This document shows, piece after piece, positions 44,498 to 53,154 of a stretch of DNA of 64,000 bases. Source of the DNA: an uncultured bacterium (GTDB lineage: Bacteria; Actinomycetota; Coriobacteriia; Coriobacteriales; Coriobacteriaceae). Where the stretch lies: the NCBI GenBank assembly GCA_905216145.1, contig CAJMST010000002.1, positions 1 through 64,000 on the forward strand, given 5' to 3'. The translations under genes were made by a program, and so were the position numbers. Numbering within the stretch: position 1 is the stretch's first letter; each line of letters begins with the position of its first letter. The notes beneath the pieces were generated by a model. That model was not told where the DNA came from and ran no database searches. It saw only the letters and a program-made list of their open reading frames with translations.

Positions 44498-45307
44498 CTA
44501 TTGTGCCTGCGCGTTCATGAAAACCAGGGTGTTTTTGTCTGAAAGCTCGGGGATGTGCCGATAGCCGATGTTGAATGTGGTAAGTTCGCTTGCATCTTCG
44601 AGCTTGTTTTCTGCCATCCACCGCACCATGGAGCCGCGCGCCTTTTTGCTGGCGGTCGACCGTTGGATGGGCTTCCCGTTGCGGATACCCTCGCCAAAGA
44701 GGCATGTGACGGCCGTGGCGTCGTCCGCGAGGTGGGGCAGAACGGCTTTGGCATACTCTACGCTGGCGAGGTTGACGATCGTAGCGTTGGAGCCTGCCGG
44801 AGCGATGGCCCGTGCGAGCTTGTCGCCCCAAAACGCGTAGAGGTCTCGGGCATCGTCGACGGCAAGCTTCGCGCCCATCTCCAGCCGATACGGTTCAACG
44901 GCATGAAAGGGACGAACGCACCCGTAGAGGCCGGAGAGGATCCACAGGTGGCTTTGCAGCCAGGCGAGCTGTTCGGCATCCATTACCTCGGGTGCCATGC
45001 TCTGGTACTGAATGCCGTGATAGGACATGACGGCAGGGGAGAGGTGACGGGCGATACCGGAATCGGCAAGATCGCCGTTTCCCAAGATGGGCTCGAACTC
45101 ATGCAAAATGTCAAGACAAGGGCCCAGCAGCTTGTTGCTGACGTTCCACAGAGCTTGTAGACCGCTGTCGCCTTCGGTTCGTTCGATGTCCAAGAGCGCA
45201 TGGTGCAGCTGGGCGGTCTCGCGCGCAAAGGGTGGAATCCCCTGAACTTCAAAAGCATCTTGTGCCGCGCGCATTTGCTTGGCGGGCGAAACGATGACCT
45301 GCAGCAT
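44498..45307 (-). CDS. yaaA: YaaA-family peroxide stress / DNA-binding protein
   Basis: A 269-residue cytoplasmic protein of the DUF328 (YaaA) family. It begins MLQVIVSPAKQM, has LWILSGLYGCVRPFHAVEPYRLEMGAKL (positions about 118-145; the conserved GLYG.LRP..I.PYRLEMG signature) and ARGSMVRWMAE near the C-terminus. E. coli YaaA lowers free iron under peroxide stress. Single gene with a terminator-like hairpin upstream that ends the preceding gene. Confidence 0.9.
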   Translation of the reverse strand: MLQVIVSPAKQMRAAQDAFEVQGIPPFARETAQLHHALLDIERTEGDSGLQALWNVSNKLLGPCLDILHEFEPILGNGDLADSGIARHLSPAVMSYHGIQYQSMAPEVMDAEQLAWLQSHLWILSGLYGCVRPFHAVEPYRLEMGAKLAVDDARDLYAFWGDKLARAIAPAGSNATIVNLASVEYAKAVLPHLADDATAVTCLFGEGIRNGKPIQRSTASKKARGSMVRWMAENKLEDASELTTFNIGYRHIPELSDKNTLVFMNAQAQ

Positions 45308-45324
45308 GGACTCTCCTCTGCCAA

Positions 45325-45395
45325 TAAAGAAATTGCGGTGGAATGTGGTCTGCGCGGGCCGGTTGAAGGCCAGGTTAGTCCGTATTCCACCGCAA
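45325..45395 (-). terminator. Terminator of the M18 aminopeptidase gene, with nested hairpin
   Basis: Perfect 12-bp arms TTGCGGTGGAAT/ATTCCACCGCAA (45384-45395 and 45333-45344) enclose 39 nt with a smaller GGCC/GGCC hairpin. On the minus strand it is followed by TTTCTTTATT. Confidence 0.75.
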
Positions 45396-45434
45396 GTTAT
45401 AAAGGGCTGGTTTGGTGCACCTTACGAGGGTTTG

Positions 45435-46832
45435 CTAGGCGCGCTCGAGGAAGGCTTTGTAGCCGCGGTAGGCCTCGTAGATATCGGCCTTGTTGGCGAC
45501 CTCCCACAGGGCGTGCATGGACAGGACGGCAACGCCGGAGTCGATGACGTTCATGCCATACTTGGCCATGATGTAGGCAATGGTGCCGCCACCGCCCGCG
45601 TTGACGCGACCGAGCTCACAGGTCTGGAAGTCCACGCCGGCCTCGTCCATGATGTCGCGGACGAGGGCCACGTACTCGGCATCGGCGTCGTTGGAACCGC
45701 CCTTGCCGCGGCTGCCCGTGTACTTGTTAAAGCACAGGCCACGACCCATAAAGGCGGCGTTCTTCGTCTCGAACTTGCCGGCATAGCCCGGGTCGAAACC
45801 GGCGGACACGTCGGAGGAGAGCATGCGGCTGCGGGCGAGCGCGCGGCGCAGGGCCAGCGGGCTATCCTCGCCGGCGAGCGTCATGATCTCGGCGACGGTG
45901 TTCTCGAAGAAGCGGCTCGTCATACCGGTGGCACCCACGGAGCCGATCTCCTCCTTATCGACGATGAGCGTGATGCTCGTGCGCTCCACGTTGGCGACGT
46001 CGATCTGGGCGAGCATGGACGGATAGGCGCAGACACGATCGTCGTGGCCATAGCCCAAAATCATGGAGCGGTCGAGGCCCATGTCGCGGGCGGGACCGGC
46101 GGGCACGACCTCGATCTCGGCGGAGAGGAAGTCCTCCTCCTCGACGCCGTACTGCTCCTTGAGGATGTCCAGGAACATCTGCTTGACGGGCTCCTTGGGA
46201 GCGTCCTTGTCGTCCTCATCGAACTTGACGGGACGGCCGCCCACGATCACGTCGAGGATCTCGGCGTCGACGGCGTCCTTGGCGGGCTTGGACATCTGCT
46301 CGCTCGAGAGGTGGATCAGCAGGTCGGAGATGGTAAAGACCGGATCGTCTGCCTTGTCGCCGATGTTGATGTCGACGGTGGTGCCGTCCTTTTTGCAGAT
46401 GACGCCCACGAGTGCAAGCGGGGAGGCCACCCAGTGGTAGCTCTTGACGCCGCCGTAGTAGTGCGTGTCGAGGTAGGCCATGTCGCCGGCCTCGAAGGCG
46501 GGATTCTGCTTAAGGTCCAGGCGCGGCGAGTCCACGTGAGCACCCAGGATGTTAAAGCCCTGCTCGAGCGGGGCGGTGCCCAGGTTGACGAGCATGAGGT
46601 CTTTGCCGTGATTGGCGGCGTACACCTTGTCGCCGGCCTTGAGCGTGCGGCCCTCGGCAATCACGGTCTCCAAGTCGACGTAGCCCGCCTCCTCGGCCAT
46701 CTTGATGCCGGTCTTGACGCACAGGCGCTCGGTCTTATTCTCGCTCAAAAACTGCTTATAGCCGCGGCAAAGCTCCTCGAGTTCCTCGACTTGCTGTGGC
46801 GTGTACTTTTTCCATGCGCAGGGACGCTCCAT
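45435..46832 (-). CDS. M18-family aminopeptidase
   Basis: A 465-residue zinc metallopeptidase removing N-terminal residues from peptides in the cytoplasm. M18 metal and catalytic motifs are AHVDSPRLDLK, DKEEIGSVGATGMTSRF and the C-terminal SGVAVLSMHALWE. ATG (minus strand 46832) follows GAAAGGAG; the long open frame upstream of it is an artefact. Divergent from polA. Confidence 0.93.
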   Translation of the reverse strand: MERPCAWKKYTPQQVEELEELCRGYKQFLSENKTERLCVKTGIKMAEEAGYVDLETVIAEGRTLKAGDKVYAANHGKDLMLVNLGTAPLEQGFNILGAHVDSPRLDLKQNPAFEAGDMAYLDTHYYGGVKSYHWVASPLALVGVICKKDGTTVDINIGDKADDPVFTISDLLIHLSSEQMSKPAKDAVDAEILDVIVGGRPVKFDEDDKDAPKEPVKQMFLDILKEQYGVEEEDFLSAEIEVVPAGPARDMGLDRSMILGYGHDDRVCAYPSMLAQIDVANVERTSITLIVDKEEIGSVGATGMTSRFFENTVAEIMTLAGEDSPLALRRALARSRMLSSDVSAGFDPGYAGKFETKNAAFMGRGLCFNKYTGSRGKGGSNDADAEYVALVRDIMDEAGVDFQTCELGRVNAGGGGTIAYIMAKYGMNVIDSGVAVLSMHALWEVANKADIYEAYRGYKAFLERA

Positions 46833-46998
46833 GACGCAGGCTCCTTTCGGATCGATCGTGCTGGTTGATGTACCGTGAGCCATCGTATCACGCGCGGGCC
46901 CGCGGCGGCAGGGAAGCCTGATGTGCGGTGGCCGCGGGGCGGGGAGCGTGTAAACTGGTGTGAGCAAACCGTGCCCAGCCCAAAGCGAGGTATTCAAT

Positions 46999-49749
46999 AT
47001 GTCTGACAAGCGCCGCACCTTTGCCGTTATCGACGGCAACTCGCTCATGCACCGCGCCTTCCACGCCGTGCCGCCCACCATGAATGCGCCGGACGGGCGC
47101 CCCACCAACGCGATCTTCGGCTTTCTGAACATGTTTCTCAAGATGATCGATGCCTTTAACCCCGACGGTGTGGTCGTGGCGTTTGACAAGGGCAAACCGC
47201 GCGTGCGCATGGAGATGCTGCCACAGTATAAGGCGCAACGCCCGCCCATGGACCCCGATCTGCATGCGCAGTTTCCGATGATCAAGGAGCTGCTCACCGC
47301 GCTCAACGTGCCGATTCTGCAGTCCGAGGGCTGGGAAGGCGACGATATCCTGGGAACCATGGCGCGCCTGGGTGAGGAGGCCGGCTGCGACATGCTGCTG
47401 GTGACCGGCGACCGCGACATGTATCAACTCGTGACCGAGCACGTCAACGTGGTCTCGACCCGCAAGGGCCTGTCCGACGTGGCGATCATGACGCCCGAGA
47501 GCGTGGACGACCTGTATCACGGCATTACGCCGGCGCTCGTGCCCGATTTTTACGGTCTAAAGGGCGATACGTCGGACAACATTCCCGGCGTACCGGGCAT
47601 CGGCCCCAAAAAGGCGAGCGCGCTCATCGCACAGTACGGCAGCTTGGACGAGGTCATCGCGCATGCCGACGAGGTCAAGGGCAAGATGGGCGAGAACCTG
47701 CGTGCGCACATCGACGATGCGCTGCTGAGCCGCAAGGTCGCAACCATTCGCACCGATGCGCCCGTCGAGCTCGACTTTGACGAAACGTCCTTCCCGGCGT
47801 TTTCTGCCGACGAAGTGTCCGCGGCGCTGGGCACACTTGGTATCACCGCCATGCAGAACCGTTTCTTGGCGCTGATCGGCGGCGAGGGCGGGGCTGCTGC
47901 TGCCTCCAGTGTGTTTGAGATACCTGCTATGGTTCGCGCAGCCGCCGGCGATGCCGACGCGCTTGGTGCCGTTGCGGCTGAGGTCTCCCGCGCGATTGAT
48001 GCCGGCGAGTGGGTCGCCGCCGTGGTGGACGACGACAAGGAAGAGGGCGCGCTCTTTGGACTGACGCGCACGCTGTGGTTGGCGACGTCCAAGGGCCTGT
48101 TCGCGCTCGAGGAGGGCGACGGCGCCTCCACTGCCGTAGTCGATGGCTTCAACTTCGCTCACGGTGTGATCGCCGGCGTGCTTGCGCGCCTGTTTGTGGA
48201 GGGCCGCGTGGCGAGCCCGGATACGAAGGCGCTGCTGCACGAGCTTTCGCCCATCGATTCTTCTGAGCCCGAGCTCATGGATCCGCTAGCAGTCGATTCC
48301 ACGTGCATCTTCGACACCGTGGTCGCCGCTTACCTGTTGGATTCCGACCGCTCCGAGTTTGACGAGGCATATCTGGCCGATACGTATCTGCAGATGGCGC
48401 TGCCTGCGGCGCGCGGCGCAGAGGGTGCTTGTGAGGACGCTCCGGCGCCTGCCGCCCGTACTGCGGCTCTGACGCTGGCGCTCGTGGTGCCGTTGCGCGA
48501 GTGCATGGCCCGTGAGAATGCCGCCAACGTGTTCGATGGCATCGAGATGCCGCTCGTTCCGGTACTTGCCAAGATGGAGCGCGCGGGCATGCTCGTGGAC
48601 CCCGACCGTCTGCACAGTCTGTCCGAGGGTCTGGCGACCCAGATTACCGAGGTTGAGCGCAGTATTCGCGACCTGGCGGGTGACGAGACCTTTAATATTG
48701 GCAGTCCTATGCAGCTGTCGCATGTGCTCTTTGATGTGATGGGGCTTCCGACCAAGGGCCTCAAGAAGACTAAGCGCGGCTATTATTCGACCAACGCCAA
48801 GGTGCTGAGCGACCTTGCGCGTGACCACGAAATCGTGCGTCTGATCTTGGACTGGCGTGAGAAGTCTAAGATCAAGTCCACCTATCTGGACACGCTGGGC
48901 CCGCTACGCCGAGGCGACGGCCGCGTACACACTACGTACAACCAGACCATCACGGCAACGGGGCGTCTGTCCTCGAGCGACCCGAACCTGCAGAACATCC
49001 CGACGCGCTCTGAGCTGGGCCGTACCGTCAAGACGGCGTTTTCGGCAGGCGAGGGAAGCGTCTTTTTGGCGGTGGACTACTCGCAGATCGAGCTGCGTCT
49101 GCTGGCGCATCTCTCAGGTGACGAGCACTTGGTGCGCGCCTTTAACGAGGGCGAGGACTTCCATGCCGAGACGGCGGCGCGCGTGTTCGGTGTGCCGGTG
49201 TCCGAGGTAACGCCCGACCTGCGCAGTCGCGCCAAGGCCGTGAACTTTGGCATCGTGTACGGTCAGCAGGCCTACGGTCTGTCGCAGTCGCTGCATATCT
49301 CGATGGCCGAGGCGCGCGACATGATCGACCGCTACTACGAGGCCTACCCGGGCGTGCGTACGTTCCTCGACAACGTGGTGGCGCGCGCCAAGCAGACGGG
49401 CTACGCCGAGACCATGTACGGCCGCCGTCGTCATATTCCGGAGCTCAAGGCTAAAAACCCGCAACTCCGTGGCTTTGGTGAGCGCACGGCCATGAACCAC
49501 CCCATGCAGGGCACCGCCGCCGACATCATCAAGATCGCGATGGCCCGCGTAAGCCGACGTCTGGAAGAAGAAGGCTTTGCCGCCCACATGATCCTGCAGG
49601 TACACGACGAACTGGACTTTGAGTGCCCCATCGACGAAGTCGAGCGCCTCACCGCCATGGTCCGCGACGTCATGGAACACGTAGTAGACCTCCACGTCCC
49701 CCTAATCGCCGAAGCTTCGACTGGAGTGACCTGGGCAGACGCCAAGTAA
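46999..49749 (+). CDS. polA: DNA polymerase I
   Basis: A 916-residue replicative-repair polymerase. The N-terminal 5'-3' exonuclease/FEN domain (about 1-290) has DGNSLMHRAFHA, GWEGDDILGT and GDTSDNIPGVPGIGPKKA. The middle domain (about 300-530) lacks the DxE of an active proofreading exonuclease and is probably only structural. The polymerase domain has motif A DYSQIELR (693-700), motif B beginning Arg742 (RSRAKAVNFGIVYG) and motif C QVHDEL (Asp870). GCGAGG precedes ATG 46999. It repairs gaps and removes RNA primers. Confidence 0.97.
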   Translation: MSDKRRTFAVIDGNSLMHRAFHAVPPTMNAPDGRPTNAIFGFLNMFLKMIDAFNPDGVVVAFDKGKPRVRMEMLPQYKAQRPPMDPDLHAQFPMIKELLTALNVPILQSEGWEGDDILGTMARLGEEAGCDMLLVTGDRDMYQLVTEHVNVVSTRKGLSDVAIMTPESVDDLYHGITPALVPDFYGLKGDTSDNIPGVPGIGPKKASALIAQYGSLDEVIAHADEVKGKMGENLRAHIDDALLSRKVATIRTDAPVELDFDETSFPAFSADEVSAALGTLGITAMQNRFLALIGGEGGAAAASSVFEIPAMVRAAAGDADALGAVAAEVSRAIDAGEWVAAVVDDDKEEGALFGLTRTLWLATSKGLFALEEGDGASTAVVDGFNFAHGVIAGVLARLFVEGRVASPDTKALLHELSPIDSSEPELMDPLAVDSTCIFDTVVAAYLLDSDRSEFDEAYLADTYLQMALPAARGAEGACEDAPAPAARTAALTLALVVPLRECMARENAANVFDGIEMPLVPVLAKMERAGMLVDPDRLHSLSEGLATQITEVERSIRDLAGDETFNIGSPMQLSHVLFDVMGLPTKGLKKTKRGYYSTNAKVLSDLARDHEIVRLILDWREKSKIKSTYLDTLGPLRRGDGRVHTTYNQTITATGRLSSSDPNLQNIPTRSELGRTVKTAFSAGEGSVFLAVDYSQIELRLLAHLSGDEHLVRAFNEGEDFHAETAARVFGVPVSEVTPDLRSRAKAVNFGIVYGQQAYGLSQSLHISMAEARDMIDRYYEAYPGVRTFLDNVVARAKQTGYAETMYGRRRHIPELKAKNPQLRGFGERTAMNHPMQGTAADIIKIAMARVSRRLEEEGFAAHMILQVHDELDFECPIDEVERLTAMVRDVMEHVVDLHVPLIAEASTGVTWADAK

Positions 49750-49784
49750 GGGCACGACCACAATTCCAAAGTAATACAAAACCA

Positions 49785-49830
49785 GAAGGACGCCCCTCAT
49801 CAACAAGGAGCGTCCTTCGTTCAATAAAAA
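49785..49830 (+). terminator. polA terminator
   Basis: A perfect 9-bp stem GAAGGACGC/GCGTCCTTC (49785-49793 with 49810-49818), extended by CCT/AGG, followed by GTTCAATAAAAA. T-tract weak on the plus strand. Confidence 0.6.
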
Positions 49831-49882
49831 TCAGCCAAAGTATCTAGGCGCCAAGACGCCATCCATGCGGCAAGCAAGTCAA

Positions 49883-50016
49883 CGTAGCCATGCTCGGGCC
49901 CGGCCGTTTGATTTTTGTAGATTCCGCACGAGCCGAAGGCCACTTAATGTGGCCTTCGAGCGAGCCCAGGACCTGACCGAGCAAAAATAAAACGGCCGGA
50001 CCCGGGCATGGCGACG
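49883..50016. repeat. Long inverted repeat with inner hairpin
   Basis: Arms of 35 nt (49883-49917 and 49982-50016) pair with four mismatches. Inside is a perfect 10-bp hairpin CGAAGGCCAC-TTAAT-GTGGCCTTCG (49934-49958). The arm has GGGCCCGGCC followed by GTTTGATTTTTG, like GGGCCGGCCACGGTTTGCTTT at 36172. It lies between the convergent polA and HAD genes and could end transcripts both ways, or belong to a hairpin repeat family. Confidence 0.85.
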
Positions 50017-50023
50017 AGATAGA

Positions 50024-50851
50024 TTACCGAGCCGCCAAGATGGCGTCGATGAGCGTCAGTACGCCCCCGTCGTTGTTGCTCGGAATGCGCCACTTAGCAT
50101 GCGCATTCATATGCTCCTCGGCATTGTCCACGATAAAGCTGTGTCCGACGCGCTCCAGCATGGGGATGTCGTTGTACGTATCGCCCACGGCGGCGGCATC
50201 GGCGATATCAATGCCGAGCTGCTCGCACAGATGCGCGACGCCGGCGCCCTTGTCGACACCCAGGTTCATAAAGTCGATCCACTCGCGGCCCGCATTGGTG
50301 ACGTAGAGCTTGTCCGAGAACTCGGGGTTGTAGGTCTCGCGGAATGCGGGCTCGGCATCGTAGGCAGGGAAAAAGACCGAGATCTTATTGGACTCGATAT
50401 CAAGGCCCTCAAAGGTGTCGACATAGTTGATCGTGTTGTAGTACACGCTGATTTCGTCGTGGTACTGATGGTCGCGGGCGAGCACATAGAACTCGTCGTA
50501 GCAGCACAGGACGGGGACAGCGCGAGGATCCTCCGAGGCACGGCTCAAGACCTGCTGATACAGCTCCACGTCAATATTGCTCTTATAGATATAGCTGCCG
50601 CGATAGATCACGCACGCTCCGTTGTCGGGACAAAAGGCGAGGCGGTTCTTGATACCCTCGAACATCTCCTCGAGCTTGGGGGCGGGACGTCCGCTGGCGG
50701 GGCAGAATACGATGCCGGCGTCGGCGAGCTTGTCCAGGCGCTCATCAAGACCCTGGGGCAGCACACGCTCGTCGGTCAGCAGCGTCTTGTCCATATCGAC
50801 GGCGAGAATCTTAATGTTGCCGATGTTGGCGTCCGATTCGTAAGTTTGCAT
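50024..50851 (-). CDS. Cof-type HAD-superfamily phosphatase
   Basis: A 275-residue HAD hydrolase. Motif I is LAVDMDKTLLTDERV with nucleophile Asp19 and Asp21; motif II PASGRPAPKL; motif III the Lys of GVDKGAGV; motif IV VGDTYNDIPML. A C2-type cap lies between motifs II and III, as in Cof/YbiV sugar or cofactor phosphatases. Substrate unknown. It ends about 8 bp from the long hairpin. Confidence 0.9.
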   Translation of the reverse strand: MQTYESDANIGNIKILAVDMDKTLLTDERVLPQGLDERLDKLADAGIVFCPASGRPAPKLEEMFEGIKNRLAFCPDNGACVIYRGSYIYKSNIDVELYQQVLSRASEDPRAVPVLCCYDEFYVLARDHQYHDEISVYYNTINYVDTFEGLDIESNKISVFFPAYDAEPAFRETYNPEFSDKLYVTNAGREWIDFMNLGVDKGAGVAHLCEQLGIDIADAAAVGDTYNDIPMLERVGHSFIVDNAEEHMNAHAKWRIPSNNDGGVLTLIDAILAAR

Positions 50852-50994
50852 AAAAATGCGCCTTTCGTTTCGAGATTGTTTCAGACGTTATAACCATTAA
50901 CTCGTACTCGGGCGTATTTTCGCAGGATTGGCGCGCGTTTGCATCACCATTCACAAAGTAATGAAAAAACTTTTCAGAAATTTGAAGTTGTCGC

Positions 50995-51022
50995 TTGTGC
51001 CGCGGGCACTTTAGCGTAATAT
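50995..51022 (+). promoter_or_regulatory. Putative promoter of the argG leader transcript
   Basis: TTGTGC (50995-51000), a 16-bp spacer and TAATAT (51017-51022), about 100 bp upstream of the leader peptide start. Confidence 0.5.
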
Positions 51023-51125
51023 AGCGACCATCGAAAACGGAGACGGAAAAACAACCGCTTACCGAGGAAAAGGTACCGTTTACGATATTAGAATTGCGCC
51101 CGGCGATAGGTGAAAGGAGAGGCAG

Positions 51126-51200
51126 ATGCAGTTCGTAAAGATCATCACTACTGCAGACAATGCCATCCGACGCCAGCGCGCAATTTCCCGACGACGATAA
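51126..51200 (+). CDS. Arginine-rich 24-residue leader peptide of argG
   Basis: A 24-codon ORF, MQFVKIITTADNAIRRQRAI then SRRR and TAA, with a strong ribosome site (AGGAGAGG, 51115-51122). Six of the last ten codons are arginine, and the last three are CGA CGA CGA, a codon that looks rare in the large genes around it, where CGC and CGT dominate. It lies about 205 bp upstream of argG and is followed by competing hairpins. These are the marks of an amino-acid-sensing leader peptide; translation has not been shown. Confidence 0.75.
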   Translation: MQFVKIITTADNAIRRQRAISRRR

Positions 51201-51264
51201 CAATCGTCTCTGTCCGCATGGGGCGAATTGCCTCAACAGAGTCATTTTGAGGTCGTTGGGTTTT
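51193..51264 (+). promoter_or_regulatory. Predicted arginine attenuator of argG
   Basis: Three mutually exclusive pairings follow the leader codons. 1:2 is GACGAT(51193-51198)/ATCGTC(51203-51208), covering the last CGA codons and stop. 2:3 is CTCTGT(51208-51213)/ACAGAG(51236-51241). 3:4 is CC-CAAC(51231-51237)/GTTG-GG(51255-51260), followed by TTTTA. A ribosome stalled on CGA codons would free 2 to pair with 3 and block the terminator. Stems are only 6 bp, so thermodynamic support must be computed. Confidence 0.6.
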
Positions 51265-51405
51265 AGCACGACATTGCTGCATGTTTCTAGGGCATGTATG
51301 TGCTGATTATTGCTATTTAACCTGATATTGCACGGTATTCGACCTTGAAATGACTTGCAACTGACCGATGTTCTAATTAGCTACCAAGGGCGAAAGGAAA
51401 CAGCC

Positions 51406-52632
51406 ATGAGCAAGGAAAAAGTCGTTCTCGCATATTCCGGTGGTCTTGATACATCCGTATGTGTCAAGTGGCTCCAGGACGAGAAGAATCTCGATGTCGT
51501 TTGCGTCTGCGGCAACGTGGGCCAGGAGGAGACCGGCCTGGATGCCAAGAAACAGAAGGCGCTCGACCTGGGCGTTCTTGATTGCCAGGTGCTCGACCTG
51601 CGCGACGAGTTCTCTGATGAGTTCCTGACCAAGGCCATCGCTGCAAACTCCATGTACGAGAACAAGTATCCGCTGCTCTCCGCCCTGTCTCGCCCGCTGC
51701 TTGCCAAGAAGCTTGTCGAGGTCGCTCATGAGTTTGGTGCGACCTACGTCGCCCACGGCTGCACCGGTAAGGGTAACGACCAGGTCCGCTTCGAGGCTGC
51801 CGTCAAGGCCCTCGACCCCGAGCTTAAGGTTATCGCCCCGGTTCGCGAGTGGGATCTGAAGTGCCGCCCCGATGAGGTCGCCTATGCCCATGCCCACAAC
51901 GTGCCGGTTCCCGAGGGTGCCAACGACAACCCCTATTCCATCGACGACAACCTGTGGGGTCGTGCCATTGAGTGCGGCCACCTGGAGGATCCCTGGAACG
52001 AGCCGCTCGACGACGCCTGGGTTATGACCAAGAATCCCGAGGACACGCCCGATATCCCGACGTATACCGAGATTGAGTTTGAGGCCGGCAAGCCCGTCGC
52101 CGTCGACGGCAAGAAGATGAAGCTCTCCGAGATCGTCGTCGCGCTCAACAAGATTTCGGGCGACAACGGCTTTGGCCGTCTCGACCTGGTCGAGGATCGT
52201 CTGGTGGGACTCAAGAGCCGCGAGTGCTATGAGGTTCCCGGTGCCCTGACGCTCATCACTGCCCACAAGGCGCTTGAGGACATCTGCGTTGAGGGTGACC
52301 TGCTCAAGACCAAGATTAAGCTCGAGCAGGATTGGGCCACCGCCGTGTACAACGGCCAGTGGTACAGCCCGCTCAAAAACGCGCTCGACGCCTTTATGGC
52401 CGACACCCAGAAGTTCGTGACCGGCACCGTCCGCCTGAAGTTCTTTAAGGGCAACTGCCATGTCGTTGGCCGCAAGAGCCCCTTCAGCCTCTACGACTAC
52501 GGTCTGGCCACCTACGACCGCGACACCACGTTTGACGAGAAGGCCAGCGCCGGCTTTATCGAGATCGATACGCTGTCGCTCAAGACGTGGGCTAAGGTCC
52601 AGGGTCCCAGCTCTGCTGCCGCCCAGGCCTAG
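51406..52632 (+). CDS. argG: Argininosuccinate synthase
   Basis: A 408-residue enzyme joining citrulline and aspartate with ATP. The N-terminal ATP-pyrophosphatase P-loop is AYSGGLDTS (residues 9-17); HGCTGKGNDQVRFE is the citrulline/aspartate-binding signature. Length is typical. GAAAGGA precedes ATG 51406. It lies behind a long leader with an Arg-rich leader peptide. With argH downstream it converts citrulline, available from ArcA, back to arginine. Confidence 0.98.
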   Translation: MSKEKVVLAYSGGLDTSVCVKWLQDEKNLDVVCVCGNVGQEETGLDAKKQKALDLGVLDCQVLDLRDEFSDEFLTKAIAANSMYENKYPLLSALSRPLLAKKLVEVAHEFGATYVAHGCTGKGNDQVRFEAAVKALDPELKVIAPVREWDLKCRPDEVAYAHAHNVPVPEGANDNPYSIDDNLWGRAIECGHLEDPWNEPLDDAWVMTKNPEDTPDIPTYTEIEFEAGKPVAVDGKKMKLSEIVVALNKISGDNGFGRLDLVEDRLVGLKSRECYEVPGALTLITAHKALEDICVEGDLLKTKIKLEQDWATAVYNGQWYSPLKNALDAFMADTQKFVTGTVRLKFFKGNCHVVGRKSPFSLYDYGLATYDRDTTFDEKASAGFIEIDTLSLKTWAKVQGPSSAAAQA

Positions 52633-52785
52633 CGCCTCCTTTCCTTGGTATCCGCGCGGCCCATCCGCGTGATACATAACGGGCGCACGGGGTCCCTACC
52701 TTTCGTTATGCTTGCTGACACTTCTTAACATCGGTGGCCCCTACGTTCCGCCCGCATATATGATGCCGCGTCTGCGGTTGAGTCC

Positions 52786-52822
52786 GAGCCCCGCCGGGGT
52801 TGTCCGGCGGGGCTCCTTCTAT
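52786..52822 (+). terminator. Terminator after argG
   Basis: A perfect 12-bp stem GAGCCCCGCCGG/CCGGCGGGGCTC (52786-52797 with 52804-52815) followed by CTTCTAT. Confidence 0.8.
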
Positions 52823-52865
52823 CAATTTGGCGGCTTTGCGCCTATATATATGAGGAGTATCCATT

Positions 52866-53036
52866 ATGTTCAATGCTATCGCGCATGCTTTACTTGCCCT
52901 TGCGCCCGAGTTCGATGCTGCAAAGGTCGAGGACGTTCCTATGAGCCTGAAGGCCTGGATCGATGGTTCGCAGGGCAACATCCGGAGGGAGACGTTGGGC
53001 GCCAAGTGCATGGTGCGTCACTTCTTTGCAAATTAG
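52866..53036 (+). CDS. Small ORF, 56 residues, between argG and argH
   Basis: ATG 52866 is preceded by GAGGAG (spacing about 8 nt), and the frame stays open to TAG at 53034-53036. The peptide begins MFNAIAHALLALAPEFDAAK and ends GAKCMVRHFFAN. No family is recognised; there is no transmembrane helix beyond a weak hydrophobic start. It sits alone between the argG terminator and argH, so it could be a real small protein or a chance ORF. Its good ribosome site and codon use favour a real one. Confidence 0.5.
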   Translation: MFNAIAHALLALAPEFDAAKVEDVPMSLKAWIDGSQGNIRRETLGAKCMVRHFFAN

Positions 53037-53154
53037 CCACATGGCCCCGCGCGCGGCAGGGAGTGTGTAAAACTAGCGGTTGATAAATCGCTTTAGCGAC
53101 AGGGCACATTGCTTTGGACGCTTGTTTTGGTATTTGGAGAAAGGAGACGGTTCC

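Noticed and set aside
46833..47420. N-terminal extension of the M18 aminopeptidase
   Set aside because: The frame is open only because of base composition; family homology and the ribosome site begin at 46832, and the extension overlaps polA.
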